A DNA stretch of 64,000 bases, taken from NCBI RefSeq assembly GCF_004365175.1, contig NZ_SOCE01000001.1, positions 545,154-609,153 of the forward strand. The letters run 5' to 3'. Source of the stretch: Kribbella voronezhensis (GTDB lineage: Bacteria > Actinomycetota > Actinomycetes > Propionibacteriales > Kribbellaceae). Below the pieces are notes generated by a model that saw only the letters and a list, made by a program, of their open reading frames with translations, did no database searches and was not told the DNA's origin. Both the position numbers and the translations under genes were made by a program. Positions 25,446 to 34,074 of the stretch are shown piece by piece; position 1 is the first letter of the stretch; each line of letters starts with the position of its first letter.

Positions 25446-26423
25446 CTAGAACGGGAGTTTGGGTTGGGGTGGGGCGTGGGTGGGGTCTACGCCGTCGAAG
25501 AGGCTGCTGACGGATTCGCCGTCGTGGATGCGCTGGATGGCGGCGGCGAAGAGGCCGGAGACGGAGCTGACCTGGAGTTCGGGGAAGCCGTCGGGGCGGG
25601 GCACGGTGTCGGTGCTGATCACTTCCGTGATCGACGGGTGTGAGCGGAGCCGCTCGACCGCCTTGCCCGCGAACAAGCCGTGCGTGGTGGCGACGGCGGC
25701 TTCGGTGCAGCCGAGGTCTTTCAGCCGGTCGAGGAGTTCGATGATCGAGCCGCCGGTGGCGATCTCGTCGTCGAGGATGATCGCCCGTTTGCCGGCCACG
25801 TCGCCGACGATCGCGTCGATCACCACCCGGTCGTCGGCCAGCCGCTGCTTCGAACCCGCCGCGACCGGAAGGCCGAGCAGCCGGGCGAACTGGGTCGCGG
25901 TCTTCGCGTTCCCCAGGTCCGGGCTCACCACGACGGTGTTGGTCAGGTCGGCCGAGCGGAAATGATCAGCCAGTACGCCGATCGCGGTCAGGTGATCGAC
26001 CGGCACCGAGAAGAACCCGTGCACCTGCGGCGCGTGCAGCGCCATCGTCAGCACCCGGTCGACTCCGGCTGCGACCAGGAGGTCCGCTACGAGCCGGCCG
26101 CCGATCGAGATCCGGGAGGCGTCCTTCTTGTCGGAGCGTGCGTACGCGTAGTGCGGCATCACCGCGGTGATCTGCTCCGCGGAGGCACCCCGGGCCGCGT
26201 CGATCATCAGCAGCAGCTCCATCAGGTGCTCCTGGGTCGGCGGCACCAGCGGCTGGACGATGTACACGTCACGCTGCCGGCAGTTCACCTGCAACTGGAC
26301 CTGCAGGCAGTCGTTGCTGAAGCGATGAATCTCCACCGGCGACAGCTCGACGCCGAGATCGGCGCAGATCCGGTCGGCCAGACCGGTATGGGCACTCCCG
26401 CTGAACACGACGATCTCTCGCAC
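25446..26423 (-). CDS. prs: Ribose-phosphate diphosphokinase (PRPP synthetase)
   Basis: A 325-residue PRPP synthetase, which transfers pyrophosphate from ATP to ribose 5-phosphate. Typical elements are FSGSAHTGLADRIC with the ATP-binding N-terminus, RDVYIVQP, MPHYAYARSDKKD (flexible loop), VVSPDLGNAKTA and the PRPP loop ILDDEIATGGS. The sequence differs at several usually invariant places (the loop usually reads DMIDTGGT), so it may be a second, divergent PRPP synthetase paralogue rather than the housekeeping Prs. GTG start with a GGGGAGA SD. Confidence 0.88.
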   Translation of the reverse strand: MREIVVFSGSAHTGLADRICADLGVELSPVEIHRFSNDCLQVQLQVNCRQRDVYIVQPLVPPTQEHLMELLLMIDAARGASAEQITAVMPHYAYARSDKKDASRISIGGRLVADLLVAAGVDRVLTMALHAPQVHGFFSVPVDHLTAIGVLADHFRSADLTNTVVVSPDLGNAKTATQFARLLGLPVAAGSKQRLADDRVVIDAIVGDVAGKRAIILDDEIATGGSIIELLDRLKDLGCTEAAVATTHGLFAGKAVERLRSHPSITEVISTDTVPRPDGFPELQVSSVSGLFAAAIQRIHDGESVSSLFDGVDPTHAPPQPKLPF

Positions 26424-26831
26424 GGCTCTCCCCGAACGCTGTGACCCGACAGCCGAAGCGTAGCTCGCAACCCGCAGCCCACCACCCACCCGGTCACCTC
26501 GCGGACAACCACCCAGGCCGCCCTCACCCTCCGGACGACGCGTCCCAAGGAGCGCCGGACTCTGATGACGCCCCGGACGGCAGGTCGTCAGCGCAGGAGG
26601 CGGCCGGCGTCGGCGCTGGCGGCCAGCGGGACGGGAGTGCGTGAGGGCGTGGGCGTTGGCGCTGGAGGCCAGCGGGACGGGAGTGCGTGAGGGCGTGGGC
26701 GTTGGCGCTGGAGGCCAGCGGGACGGGAGGTCTTGAGTGCAGGAGGCGTCGGCTGGTGGCGCCCCGGACGGGAGTCGTCAGCGCAGGAGGCGGTTGGCGT
26801 TGGCGCTGGTGGCCGGCGGGACGGGAGGTTG
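26424..26831. repeat. Intergenic GC-rich tandem array with 46-bp period, plus prs promoter
   Basis: This 408-nt gap has no credible gene. GGCCAGCGGGACGGGAG begins at 26621, 26667 and 26713 (46-bp period), separated by TGCGTGAGGGCGTGGGCGTT. A degenerate fourth copy is at 26811, and a GTCGTCAGCGCAGGAGGCGG block occurs at 26585 and 26774. The period is not a multiple of three, arguing against coding. The last ~100 nt (26424-26520) should hold the prs promoter. Confidence 0.85.
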
Positions 26832-27854
26832 TCAGTGGAGGAGGCGGGCGATGGTTTCGGCGGCGGTGCGGCAGGCTTCTGCTGAGGCGTCCAGGTGGGT
26901 GACCAGGCGGAGTTGGGTGACTCCCACTCCCCCGACCAGGACACCTTCGGCCTTGGCAGCCGCGACAACTGAGGCGACCGTCTTGCCGGTGGCGGCGAGG
27001 TCGGCTACGACGATATTGGTGTCCACCTGGTCGGGTTTGACCGAACCGGGGGCAGCGTCGGCCAGGATCTCGGCGATCTCCCGCGCGTGCGCATGATCCT
27101 CGGCCAGCCGCTCGACGTTGTTCCGGATCGCATAAAGACCCGCACCAGCCAGTACGCCGGCCTGCCGCCAACCGGCACCCAGCCGCTTGCGCCAGACCCG
27201 CGCCTCCCGAATCAGCTCGGCCGACCCCACCAGCACCGACCCGACCGGAGCACCCAAACCCTTCGACAGGCAGACGCTCGCCGCCGCAGCCCGTGAACCG
27301 AAGGCCGACATCGGTACGCCGGACGCCACCGACGCGTTCCAGAGCCGGGCGCCGTCGAGGTGCAGCGGCATCCCGAGCGCGTCGAGTTCGTCCGCGAGAG
27401 CGTCGTACGCCGTCTGGATCGTGCCGCCGCCGAAGTTGTGGGTGTTCTCGACCGAGACGGCCGACGTCGTCACGAAGTACGGGCCGAGATCGGGCGCGAT
27501 CAGGGCGCGGATCTGGTCGAGATCGATCTGCCCGCCCGGCGCGCTCCACGTGCGCGTGGTGATGCCGCTGATCGCCGCGTGCGCGCCCAGCTCGGCCCGC
27601 GCGATGTGCGCACTGGCCTCGCAGAGCACCTCGGAGCCGGGCGCAACGAGCGCCCGTACGCCGAGGATGTTCGCCAGTGACCCGGTGACGGTGAACAGTC
27701 CGGCCTCGTGCCCGAGCAGACCGGCGACGGTCTCCTCGAGCTCGGTGACAGTCGGATCCTCGCCGTACACGTCGTCGCCGAGCGGAGCGCTCGTCATCGC
27801 GGCCAGCATGCCCGCCGACGGCCGGGTCACGGTGTCCGAGCGGAGATCGATCAC
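26832..27854 (-). CDS. ltaE: Low-specificity L-threonine aldolase
   Basis: A 340-residue PLP enzyme of fold type I cleaving L-threonine/allo-threonine to glycine and acetaldehyde. It begins MIDLRSDTVTRPS and carries GDDVYGEDPTV, the PLP-stacking region SVENTHNFGGG and the Schiff-base lysine in SVCLSKGLGAPVGS. GTG start at 27854, 28 nt downstream of the aroG-type stop, so probably co-transcribed with it. A repeat array starts right at its stop. Confidence 0.92.
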   Translation of the reverse strand: MIDLRSDTVTRPSAGMLAAMTSAPLGDDVYGEDPTVTELEETVAGLLGHEAGLFTVTGSLANILGVRALVAPGSEVLCEASAHIARAELGAHAAISGITTRTWSAPGGQIDLDQIRALIAPDLGPYFVTTSAVSVENTHNFGGGTIQTAYDALADELDALGMPLHLDGARLWNASVASGVPMSAFGSRAAAASVCLSKGLGAPVGSVLVGSAELIREARVWRKRLGAGWRQAGVLAGAGLYAIRNNVERLAEDHAHAREIAEILADAAPGSVKPDQVDTNIVVADLAATGKTVASVVAAAKAEGVLVGGVGVTQLRLVTHLDASAEACRTAAETIARLLH

Positions 27855-27882
27855 GCCGTTGCCTTCTCTCGAACCAGTCAGC

Positions 27883-29256
27883 TCAGGCCTGCGCGCCGCG
27901 CAGACGCTCGGCGACCAGGAATGCCAGCTCCAGCGACTGGTGCCTGTTCAGCCGCGGGTCGCAGGCCGTTTCGTACCGGTTGACCAGATCCTCGGCCACT
28001 AGCTCCTCGCCACCGCCGAGGCACTCGGTGACGTCGTCGCCGGTGAGCTCGATGTGCATACCGCCCGGCCAGGTGCCGACCTGCTCGTGGGCGTCGAAGA
28101 AGCCCTGCACCTCGTTGATCACGTCGTCGAAGTTGCGCGTCTTGTACCCGTTCGGGGTCTCGTAGGTGTTGCCGTGCATCGGGTCGCACACCCACGCGAT
28201 CGGCGAACCGTGATCGCGGACCGCCTCCAGCAGCGGCGGCAGCCCGTCGCGGATCTTGCCCGCGCCCATCCGGGTGATGAAGGTCAGCCGGCCCTCGATG
28301 CCCTTCGGGTTCAGCTTGTCGATCAGGGCGCGGATGTACTCCGGGGTCGTGGTCGGCCCGATCTTCACCCCGAGCGGGTTCGACAGCGAGGCCAGGAACT
28401 CCACGTGCGCGCCGTCCAGCTGGCGGGTCCGCTCCCCCACCCAGAGCAGGTGACCGGACACGTCGTACGGCTGCTCGGTGCGCGAGTCGATCCGGGTCAG
28501 GGCGTGTTCGTACTCGAGGATGAGGGCTTCGTGCGAGGCGTAGAAGTCGACCGTCTTGAACTCGTCCGCGGTCGCTCCGCAGGCCCGCATGAAGGCGAGC
28601 GCGCGCTCGATCTCGGAGGCGAGCTGCTCGTAGCGACGTCCGACCGGCGAGGACTTCACGAAGTCGGTGTTCCAGGCGTGCACCTGGTGCAGGTCGGCGT
28701 ACCCACCGGTGGTGAACGCGCGCGTCAGGTTCAGCGTCGCGGCGGCCGCGTTGTAAACACCCCGAAGCCGCTGCGGGTCCGGGATCCGCGACTCCTCGGT
28801 GAACTCCAGCCCGTTGACCGCGTCACCCCGGTACGACGGCAGGGTGACCCCGTCGCGGGTCTCGTCGCCGCTGCTCCGCGGCTTCGCGTACTGCCCGGCG
28901 ATCCGGCCGACCTTCACCACCGGCACACTCGCGGCGTACTGCAGAACGACGGCCATCTGCAGCAGCACCCGGAGCTTGGCCCGGATGTTCTCCGCGGTGA
29001 CCCCGTCGAAGGTCTCGGCGCAGTCGCCGCCCTGGAGCAGGAACGCCTCGCCGCGCGCGACCGCCCCGATCTTGGTGGTCAGGTCGTCGCACTCACCGGC
29101 GAACACCAGCGGCGGCAACTTCCTGAGCTGCCCGATCACATCCTCGAGCACCTCCGCGTCCGGCCACTCCGGCTGCTGCAGCGGCTTGAGCGCCCGCAGC
29201 TCCTCCAGACTCGGAACCCCAGGCACCAGCGCAGAACTCAACGTCGCGAATTGCAT
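27883..29256 (-). CDS. aroG: Class II 3-deoxy-7-phosphoheptulonate (DAHP) synthase
   Basis: A 457-residue plant-type (class II) DAHP synthase, the entry enzyme of the shikimate pathway, condensing PEP with erythrose 4-phosphate. Class II motifs visible are QGGDCAETFDG, GRIAGQYAKPRSS, GEDTRD-like GDETRDGVTLPSYRGD, HLLWVGERTRQLDGAH, RMGAGKIRDGLPPLLEAV and CDPMHGNT. Full length for the family. The start ATG is 6 nt after TATGGT on this strand, consistent with a leaderless transcript. Counterpart of Rv2178c in the conserved neighbourhood. Confidence 0.94.
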   Translation of the reverse strand: MQFATLSSALVPGVPSLEELRALKPLQQPEWPDAEVLEDVIGQLRKLPPLVFAGECDDLTTKIGAVARGEAFLLQGGDCAETFDGVTAENIRAKLRVLLQMAVVLQYAASVPVVKVGRIAGQYAKPRSSGDETRDGVTLPSYRGDAVNGLEFTEESRIPDPQRLRGVYNAAAATLNLTRAFTTGGYADLHQVHAWNTDFVKSSPVGRRYEQLASEIERALAFMRACGATADEFKTVDFYASHEALILEYEHALTRIDSRTEQPYDVSGHLLWVGERTRQLDGAHVEFLASLSNPLGVKIGPTTTPEYIRALIDKLNPKGIEGRLTFITRMGAGKIRDGLPPLLEAVRDHGSPIAWVCDPMHGNTYETPNGYKTRNFDDVINEVQGFFDAHEQVGTWPGGMHIELTGDDVTECLGGGEELVAEDLVNRYETACDPRLNRHQSLELAFLVAERLRGAQA

Positions 29257-29262
29257 ACCCGA

Positions 29263-29268
29263 ACCATA
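29263..29268 (-). promoter_or_regulatory. -10 hexamer of the aroG gene
   Basis: TATGGT on the minus strand is 6 nt before the ATG. Upstream are two direct GGTTA(C/T)GC boxes in 11-bp phase (29278-29285 and 29289-29296), a possible regulator site. Confidence 0.5.
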
Positions 29269-29299
29269 TTCCAGCCCGCATAACCGCTGCGTAACCGTC

Positions 29300-29692
29300 T
29301 CACCCGAGCGAGCTGGGGTCCGCTGGTACGTCGACGGCGTGGGCCCGCAGGACCGACAGAGGGATCGTCTCGAGGGCGCGAGCGTGCGTGGAGGCCAGTA
29401 CTACGGGTGCCGCGGCGCCGGCGTGGTACGCCTGCAGCCAGCGGACCGCCACCACGCACCACCGGTCGCCCGGCTGCAACCCGGGGAAGCTCAGCTCGGG
29501 CCGCGGCGTGGTCAGGTCGTTGCCGACGGACTGCTGGTGCGCCAGGAACTCGGTCGTCACCACCGCGCAGACCGTATGACTGCCGAGGTCCTCGGGTCCG
29601 GTGCTGCAGCAGCCGTCGCGGAAGAACCCGGTGAGCGGATCGGTCCCGCATTCCTCCAGTGCCCCGCCGAGCACGTTCAGCTCGCTGTCCAT
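29300..29692 (-). CDS. DUF2237 family protein
   Basis: A 130-residue DUF2237 protein, with NVLGGALEECGTDPLTGFFRDG, CCSTGPEDLGSHTVCA and GDRWCVVAVRWLQA; the conserved cysteines (CGTDP, GCC, VCA, WC) match the family. Function unknown. The gap to aroG is 43 nt and contains aroG's own promoter; 8 nt separate it from the acyltransferase gene upstream. Confidence 0.88.
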   Translation of the reverse strand: MDSELNVLGGALEECGTDPLTGFFRDGCCSTGPEDLGSHTVCAVVTTEFLAHQQSVGNDLTTPRPELSFPGLQPGDRWCVVAVRWLQAYHAGAAAPVVLASTHARALETIPLSVLRAHAVDVPADPSSLG

Positions 29693-29700
29693 CGGGCTGG

Positions 29701-30471
29701 TCAGGAGGCCTTCGTGTCGTCGATCCGCGGCTTGACGTGGTTCTCCACGATCTCGCCCGCCTTGATCAGTTCCTTGGCCTTGTCGGCGTAGATGTCGACG
29801 TACTCCTGGCCTGACAGCTCCATCAGTGCGTACATGATCTCGTCGGTGACCGAACGGAGTACGAACCGGTCCCGCTCCATGCCCTCGTACCGGGAGAAGT
29901 CCAGCGGCTTACCGATCGCGACGCCGGGGCGGATCAGGCGCGGCAGCCGGCGGCCCGGCTCACGGATCAGCCACTGCGGCCAGACGGTGCCGGGCGGGTT
30001 CATCTTCTCGGTGTCGATCATCGCGACCGGGATCACCGGCACGCCGGCCACGATCGCCATCCGGGCGACGCCGGTCTTGCCCTTGTACAGCCGGCCGTCG
30101 GGCGACCGGGTGCCTTCGGGGTAGATGCCGAACAGTTCACCTTTGGCGAGGATCTCCAGGCCGGTGTTCAGCGCGGCCAGCGAGGCACGGCCGCCGGAGC
30201 GGTCGATCGGGATCTGGCCGACGGACCGGAAGAAGGTCGCCACCAGCTTGCCCTTGAGACCGGGCGCGGTGAAGTACTCCGACTTGGCCGGGAAGACGAT
30301 CTGCCGCGGTACCGCCACCGGCAGGAACACCGAGTCCATGAAAGCCAGATGATTGCTGACCAGCAGCGCCGGTCCGGTCGCCGGAACGTTCTCCAGCCCG
30401 CTGACCTTGGGACGGAAGAGCAGCTTCACAATCGGTCCGACGAAGAATCGCCTGAGGAACAGGTACAGCAT
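29701..30471 (-). CDS. plsC: 1-acyl-sn-glycerol-3-phosphate acyltransferase
   Basis: A 256-residue PlsC/LPLAT enzyme that forms phosphatidic acid from lysophosphatidate. The catalytic NHxxxxD motif is in LVSNHLAFMDS, the second block is GQIPIDRSGGRAS and the third FGIYPEGTRSPDG. An N-terminal hydrophobic helix anchors it to the membrane. Counterpart of Rv2182c in the conserved region. Probably the first gene of the plsC - DUF2237 unit. Confidence 0.92.
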   Translation of the reverse strand: MLYLFLRRFFVGPIVKLLFRPKVSGLENVPATGPALLVSNHLAFMDSVFLPVAVPRQIVFPAKSEYFTAPGLKGKLVATFFRSVGQIPIDRSGGRASLAALNTGLEILAKGELFGIYPEGTRSPDGRLYKGKTGVARMAIVAGVPVIPVAMIDTEKMNPPGTVWPQWLIREPGRRLPRLIRPGVAIGKPLDFSRYEGMERDRFVLRSVTDEIMYALMELSGQEYVDIYADKAKELIKAGEIVENHVKPRIDDTKAS

Positions 30472-30699
30472 CCGCCTTCACCTCCGTCGCTCGGCCGATA
30501 CCCTACGTTCCACCCTCCACCCAGGGCAACGTTACGGGCAGGAATAGCCGTGTCGCGGACAGTGTTGTCAGCCCGTTGCAGACTGGGTGCGAGATCGGTC
30601 ACGAGAGCCGGGCGACACCCTGGCCGGGGCTGGGCGAGCCGCCTCCGGGCTGCGACCATAGCCGTCTCGGGTACTACGAGAACTTGTCGAGGAGCAGCC

Positions 30700-31479
30700 G
30701 TGCCAGTGCAAGCCCACGCGGAGGAGTTCCGCAGCCCCGGTTCCGGCGGAGGAGCCGGCACGGGGATCCTGCTGAGCCACGGCTTCACCGGGTCGCCCCG
30801 CTCGATGCGCCCGTTCGCGGAGCATCTCGCCGCCGAGGGCTACGGCGTCGCCGTACCGCGGCTGCCCGGTCACGGCACCGACTGGCGGGAGATGAACACG
30901 ACCCGCTGGCAGGACTGGTACGCCGTCCTCGACAACGAACTCGAGCGGCTCCGCAAGGAGCACGACCAGGTCTTCGTGGCCGGCCTGTCGATGGGCGGTT
31001 GTCTCGTCCTGCGGCTCGCCGAGCAGCACGGCGCGGACATCTCCGGCGTCATCCTGGTGAACCCGTCGGTCCGCACCGACGACAAGCGACTCGTCCTGCT
31101 GCCGGCCCTCCAGCGGCTGGTCCCCTCCTTCCCAGGCATCTCGAACGACATCAAGAAGCCCGGCGTCGACGAGGGCGCGTACGACCGGATGCCGCTCAAG
31201 GCCCTGTACTCCCTGTCGCAGCTGTGGCGGGTGACCCGCGACGATCTGGCGAAAGTCACTCAGCCGGTGCTGTTGTTCCGCAGTACTGTCGATCATGTCG
31301 TGGAGCCGAGTTCCGGACGGGCGATCCTGTCGGCGATCTCGTCCCGCGACGTGACCGAGACCCTGCTCGAGGACAGCTATCACGTGGCCACTCTGGACAA
31401 CGACGCACCGCGGATCTTCGCGGACACTTCCGCCTTCATCAGTCGGCTGACTGCCGCCAGGCCGGCCGCTGATGCGTGA
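30700..31479 (+). CDS. Alpha/beta hydrolase (monoacylglycerol-lipase/carboxylesterase-like)
   Basis: A 259-residue serine hydrolase. The oxyanion segment is LLSHGFTGSPRSM, the nucleophile elbow GLSMGGCL (Ser within GxSxG), Asp in FRSTVDHVVEP and His in DSYHVATLD, the usual triad order. GTG 30700 has GAGGAG upstream. Its last 8 nt overlap the next gene. Divergent from the acyltransferase; a role in lipid turnover is inferred. Confidence 0.88.
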   Translation: MPVQAHAEEFRSPGSGGGAGTGILLSHGFTGSPRSMRPFAEHLAAEGYGVAVPRLPGHGTDWREMNTTRWQDWYAVLDNELERLRKEHDQVFVAGLSMGGCLVLRLAEQHGADISGVILVNPSVRTDDKRLVLLPALQRLVPSFPGISNDIKKPGVDEGAYDRMPLKALYSLSQLWRVTRDDLAKVTQPVLLFRSTVDHVVEPSSGRAILSAISSRDVTETLLEDSYHVATLDNDAPRIFADTSAFISRLTAARPAADA

Positions 31480-32266
31480 CAACGGCCTGTCCGCCTCGGC
31501 GTACACGTCGATGGGCGGCATCGACCCCCTCGTGAGCGAACCGGTCCTGGCCGCACTGGCCGAGGCGGGCATCGCCGCGTACGCCGTGACGCCGGGTGAG
31601 CCGGGTCCTTCCGGCGAGCCGGCGGCCACCCCGGTGAGTGACACCGACGGTGACGTCACGGGGCTCGCCGAGGTCGACGTACCGAAGAAGGCCGATGTGG
31701 ACGCGCCGGAGAAGTCGACCCCGGCCGAGAAGATCGGCGCTGGACTGGACGAGATCTTCGTCGACGCCGGCTCCGCCGAGCAGGCCCGTGGGGTGATCGA
31801 CCGCAGCGCCGAGGACGCCGAGTGGAAGTCGCTGGTCGAGCAGTTCAACGCCCCCTCGGCGCCGGGGCACTCGGACTCGCCGGTGCCCAGGTGGCCGGTC
31901 AGCGAGGACGTCGACGAGAACTCCTACGAGCCGCTGATCGACGTACCGGCCGGCTTGGACGTGGATGACACCGACGAGGAGCCGCCGGAGGAACCGCCGG
32001 CCCGGCGTACTGACGATCCGCACGACCACTACGTGCCGCCGGAGCCACCTCGCGGACCACGGCTGGACTGGATCAGCCGGGCGGCCTGGCTCGGGCTGCT
32101 GGGCGGGCCCGCCTTGCTCATCCTGGCGGCCCTGTTCGACTTCGGTACCGGCCGGATCACCACGCTCGCGGTGGTCGGGTTCATCGCCGGCTTCCTCACC
32201 CTGGTGATCCGGATGAAGGACCGGCTCCCGCCGGATGACACCCCGGACGACGGAGCCGTGGTCTAG
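31472..32266 (+). CDS. Acidic protein with two C-terminal membrane spans, unknown
   Basis: A 264-residue protein. Residues ~1-195 are acidic, Pro/Asp/Glu-rich and likely disordered (e.g. DDTDEEPPEEPPARR). Two membrane helices follow (~203-220 and ~228-245, LLGGPALLILAALF and LAVVGFIAGFLTLVI), with a charged tail. The gene overlaps the hydrolase by 8 nt and is followed by a hairpin and the TIGR00300 gene. Actinobacteria have many such DUF308-like small membrane proteins with acidic heads; function unknown. Confidence 0.75.
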   Translation: MRDNGLSASAYTSMGGIDPLVSEPVLAALAEAGIAAYAVTPGEPGPSGEPAATPVSDTDGDVTGLAEVDVPKKADVDAPEKSTPAEKIGAGLDEIFVDAGSAEQARGVIDRSAEDAEWKSLVEQFNAPSAPGHSDSPVPRWPVSEDVDENSYEPLIDVPAGLDVDDTDEEPPEEPPARRTDDPHDHYVPPEPPRGPRLDWISRAAWLGLLGGPALLILAALFDFGTGRITTLAVVGFIAGFLTLVIRMKDRLPPDDTPDDGAVV

Positions 32267-32284
32267 CACCACTAGAGTGCCGAT

Positions 32285-32301
32285 CGTCGGACAATCCGAC
32301 G
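32285..32301 (+). other. Short stem-loop in the leader of the TIGR00300 gene
   Basis: CGTCGGA and TCCGACG form a perfect 7-bp stem with a 3-nt loop, between a possible -10 (TAGAGT at 32273) and the SD AGGAGG. No U-run follows. It could be a weak terminator for the upstream gene or a leader structure. Confidence 0.45.
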
Positions 32302-32326
32302 ACCGCTCTGCAGAGGAGGCAGCCCC

Positions 32327-33556
32327 GTGCAGGTCACCGAGACCGTCGAGATCACCGGCCACCTGATGGACACGGGACTGCTGTCCCGCGTCCTGGACGA
32401 CATTCGCGGGTACGGCGGTGACTACACGCTGGACAAGTTCGACCTGGGCTACGACAAGGACGACCCGTCCACGGTCCGGATGACCGTCGGCGCCGAGGAC
32501 GAGGAGTCGCTGCAGCGGCTGCTGATGCGGATCCAGACCAAGGGCGCGAACCTCGTGCACCCGGGCGAGCCGGAGATCTCCGACGTCAGCCAGGACGGTG
32601 TCTTCCCCGACGGGTTCTACTCGACCACGAACCTGCCGACCAGTGTCCGGCTCAACGGTCACTGGGTCTCGGTCCAGCAGCCGGAGATGGACTGCGGGCT
32701 GCTGGTCGAGGGCGAGACGGTCCGGACCATCCCGATGTCCGAGGTGAAGGTCGGGATGAAGATCATCACCAGCGCGCAGGGCGTCCGGGTGACGCCGCCG
32801 CTGGTCGAGACGATCGAGGACGCGTTCGGGTTCATGGACTCCGAGGTGTCCAGCGAGAAGCCGCAGCGGGTGCTGGTGAAGCAGGTCGCGGACGGGATGC
32901 GCGAGGCCAAGGCGAACGGCCAGAAGGTGCTCTGGGTGGGCGGCCCCGGCATCGTGCACACCGGCGCCGCGCCCGCCATGGTCGCCATCATCGAGGCCGG
33001 CTTCGTCGACATCCTGTTCGCCGGGAACGCGCTCGCGACGCACGACATCGAGTCCTCGCTGTACGGCACCTCGCTGGGCGTCGACCTCGCTCGCGGCCGC
33101 GGTGTCGAGCACGGGCACGAGCACCACATCCGCGCGATCAACACGATCCGCAAGGCCGGCTCGATCGCCGACGCGGTCAAGCAGGGGGTGCTGACCTCGG
33201 GCGTGATGCACTCACTGGTGCAGAACGGCAAGAGCTTCGTCCTGGTAGGTTCCGTCCGCGACGACGGACCGCTGCCGGACGTCTACACCGACGTCCTGGA
33301 AGGCCAGCGGGCGATGCGCGCCGAACTCGAAGGTGTCGGCTACTGCCTGATGGCGGCGACCATGCTGCACTCGGTTGCCACCGGCAACATCCTGCCGGCG
33401 TCGATCCCGCTCACCTGCGTGGACATCAACCCGGCCACGGTCACCAAGCTCGCCGACCGCGGCTCGTCCCAGGCCCGCGGCATCGTCACCGACGTCGGCC
33501 TGTTCGTCGAGCACCTCGCCCGCGAACTCTCCCCGACGTACGCCGGCGCCAACTGA
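32327..33556 (+). CDS. TIGR00300 family protein (LOR/SDH-type domain; archaeal-type ornithine cyclodeaminase relative)
   Basis: A 409-residue protein. The N-terminal LOR/SDH bifunctional-enzyme domain (~1-120) begins with VEITGHLMDTGLLSRVLDDI. The C-terminal domain has GPGIVHTGAAPAMVAIIEAG and LFAGNALATHDIESSLYGTS, matching TIGR00300. Relatives are the archaeal ornithine cyclodeaminase (ornithine to proline) and the C-terminal half of cyanobacterial ArgZ/AgrE. The catalytic amidinotransferase half of ArgZ is absent here. A role in ornithine/proline metabolism is inferred. GTG start with AGGAGG. Confidence 0.85.
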   Translation: MQVTETVEITGHLMDTGLLSRVLDDIRGYGGDYTLDKFDLGYDKDDPSTVRMTVGAEDEESLQRLLMRIQTKGANLVHPGEPEISDVSQDGVFPDGFYSTTNLPTSVRLNGHWVSVQQPEMDCGLLVEGETVRTIPMSEVKVGMKIITSAQGVRVTPPLVETIEDAFGFMDSEVSSEKPQRVLVKQVADGMREAKANGQKVLWVGGPGIVHTGAAPAMVAIIEAGFVDILFAGNALATHDIESSLYGTSLGVDLARGRGVEHGHEHHIRAINTIRKAGSIADAVKQGVLTSGVMHSLVQNGKSFVLVGSVRDDGPLPDVYTDVLEGQRAMRAELEGVGYCLMAATMLHSVATGNILPASIPLTCVDINPATVTKLADRGSSQARGIVTDVGLFVEHLARELSPTYAGAN

Positions 33557-33602
33557 CCGCCGTAGCCCGCTTGCCGTACGCCGGTACGCCGCTCGCCGGC
33601 GT
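33557..33602. repeat. GTACGCC-rich intergenic repeat (short copy)
   Basis: Contains CGTACGCCGGTACGCCGCTC and CGCCGGCG, the same words that make the longer array at 50822-50958. It sits just after a stop codon. Confidence 0.5.
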
Positions 33603-33635
33603 GATCTTGTCGGTGCCGTGGTTCATGGTGGATCC

Positions 33636-34025
33636 ATGGCACTGAGAACGAAAGCGAACTGGTTCGGCGTCGCGCTCAACTCGCCGGACCCACAGAAGCT
33701 GGGACGGTTCTACCAGCGGCTCCTCGACTGGACGCTGTACGCCGACGAGCCCGACTGGGTGACACTCGCCCCGGACAAGAAGACCGGCTACAACCTCGCC
33801 TTCCAGCGGGAAGAGCTCTACGAGCGACCGGTGTGGCCCGCCGAGAAGGGGAAGCCGCAGATGATGATGCACCTCGACATCGCGGTCGACGATCTGCAGC
33901 AGGCGGTCGCGCACGCGCTCGAGGCCGGCGCCGAGCTGGCGGAGTTCCAGCCGCAGGACGACGTCCGGGTGATGCTGGATCCGGACGGGCATCCGTTCTG
34001 CCTGTATCTGGATTCGGACGACTAG
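33636..34025 (+). CDS. VOC (glyoxalase/dioxygenase superfamily) protein
   Basis: A 129-residue single VOC module: FGVALNSPDPQKLGRFYQRLL (first beta-alpha-beta), MMMHLDIAVDDLQQAV (second) and the C-terminal VMLDPDGHPFCLYL. Metal-ligand positions fit the fold, but the substrate cannot be predicted; many such actinobacterial proteins bind antibiotics or are dioxygenase-like. Stand-alone gene between the TIGR00300 gene and an enoyl-CoA hydratase. Confidence 0.85.
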   Translation: MALRTKANWFGVALNSPDPQKLGRFYQRLLDWTLYADEPDWVTLAPDKKTGYNLAFQREELYERPVWPAEKGKPQMMMHLDIAVDDLQQAVAHALEAGAELAEFQPQDDVRVMLDPDGHPFCLYLDSDD

Positions 34026-34061
34026 GTGGTGTGGGTTACGGCGTGACCCATCGCCGCAGGG

Positions 34062-34067
34062 CAAGAT
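34062..34067 (+). promoter_or_regulatory. -10-like hexamer before the enoyl-CoA hydratase gene
   Basis: CAAGAT is 7 nt before the ATG at 34075 and no SD is present; consistent with a leaderless start. Confidence 0.4.
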
Positions 34068-34074
34068 GGCGGGC

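Noticed and set aside
26585..26831. CRISPR array
   Set aside because: Units are directly adjacent, GC-rich and imperfect, without unique spacers or cas genes.
31439..33211. A 590-codon minus-strand frame opposite the TIGR00300 gene
   Set aside because: Shadow composition and no domain; the plus-strand genes have clear family motifs.
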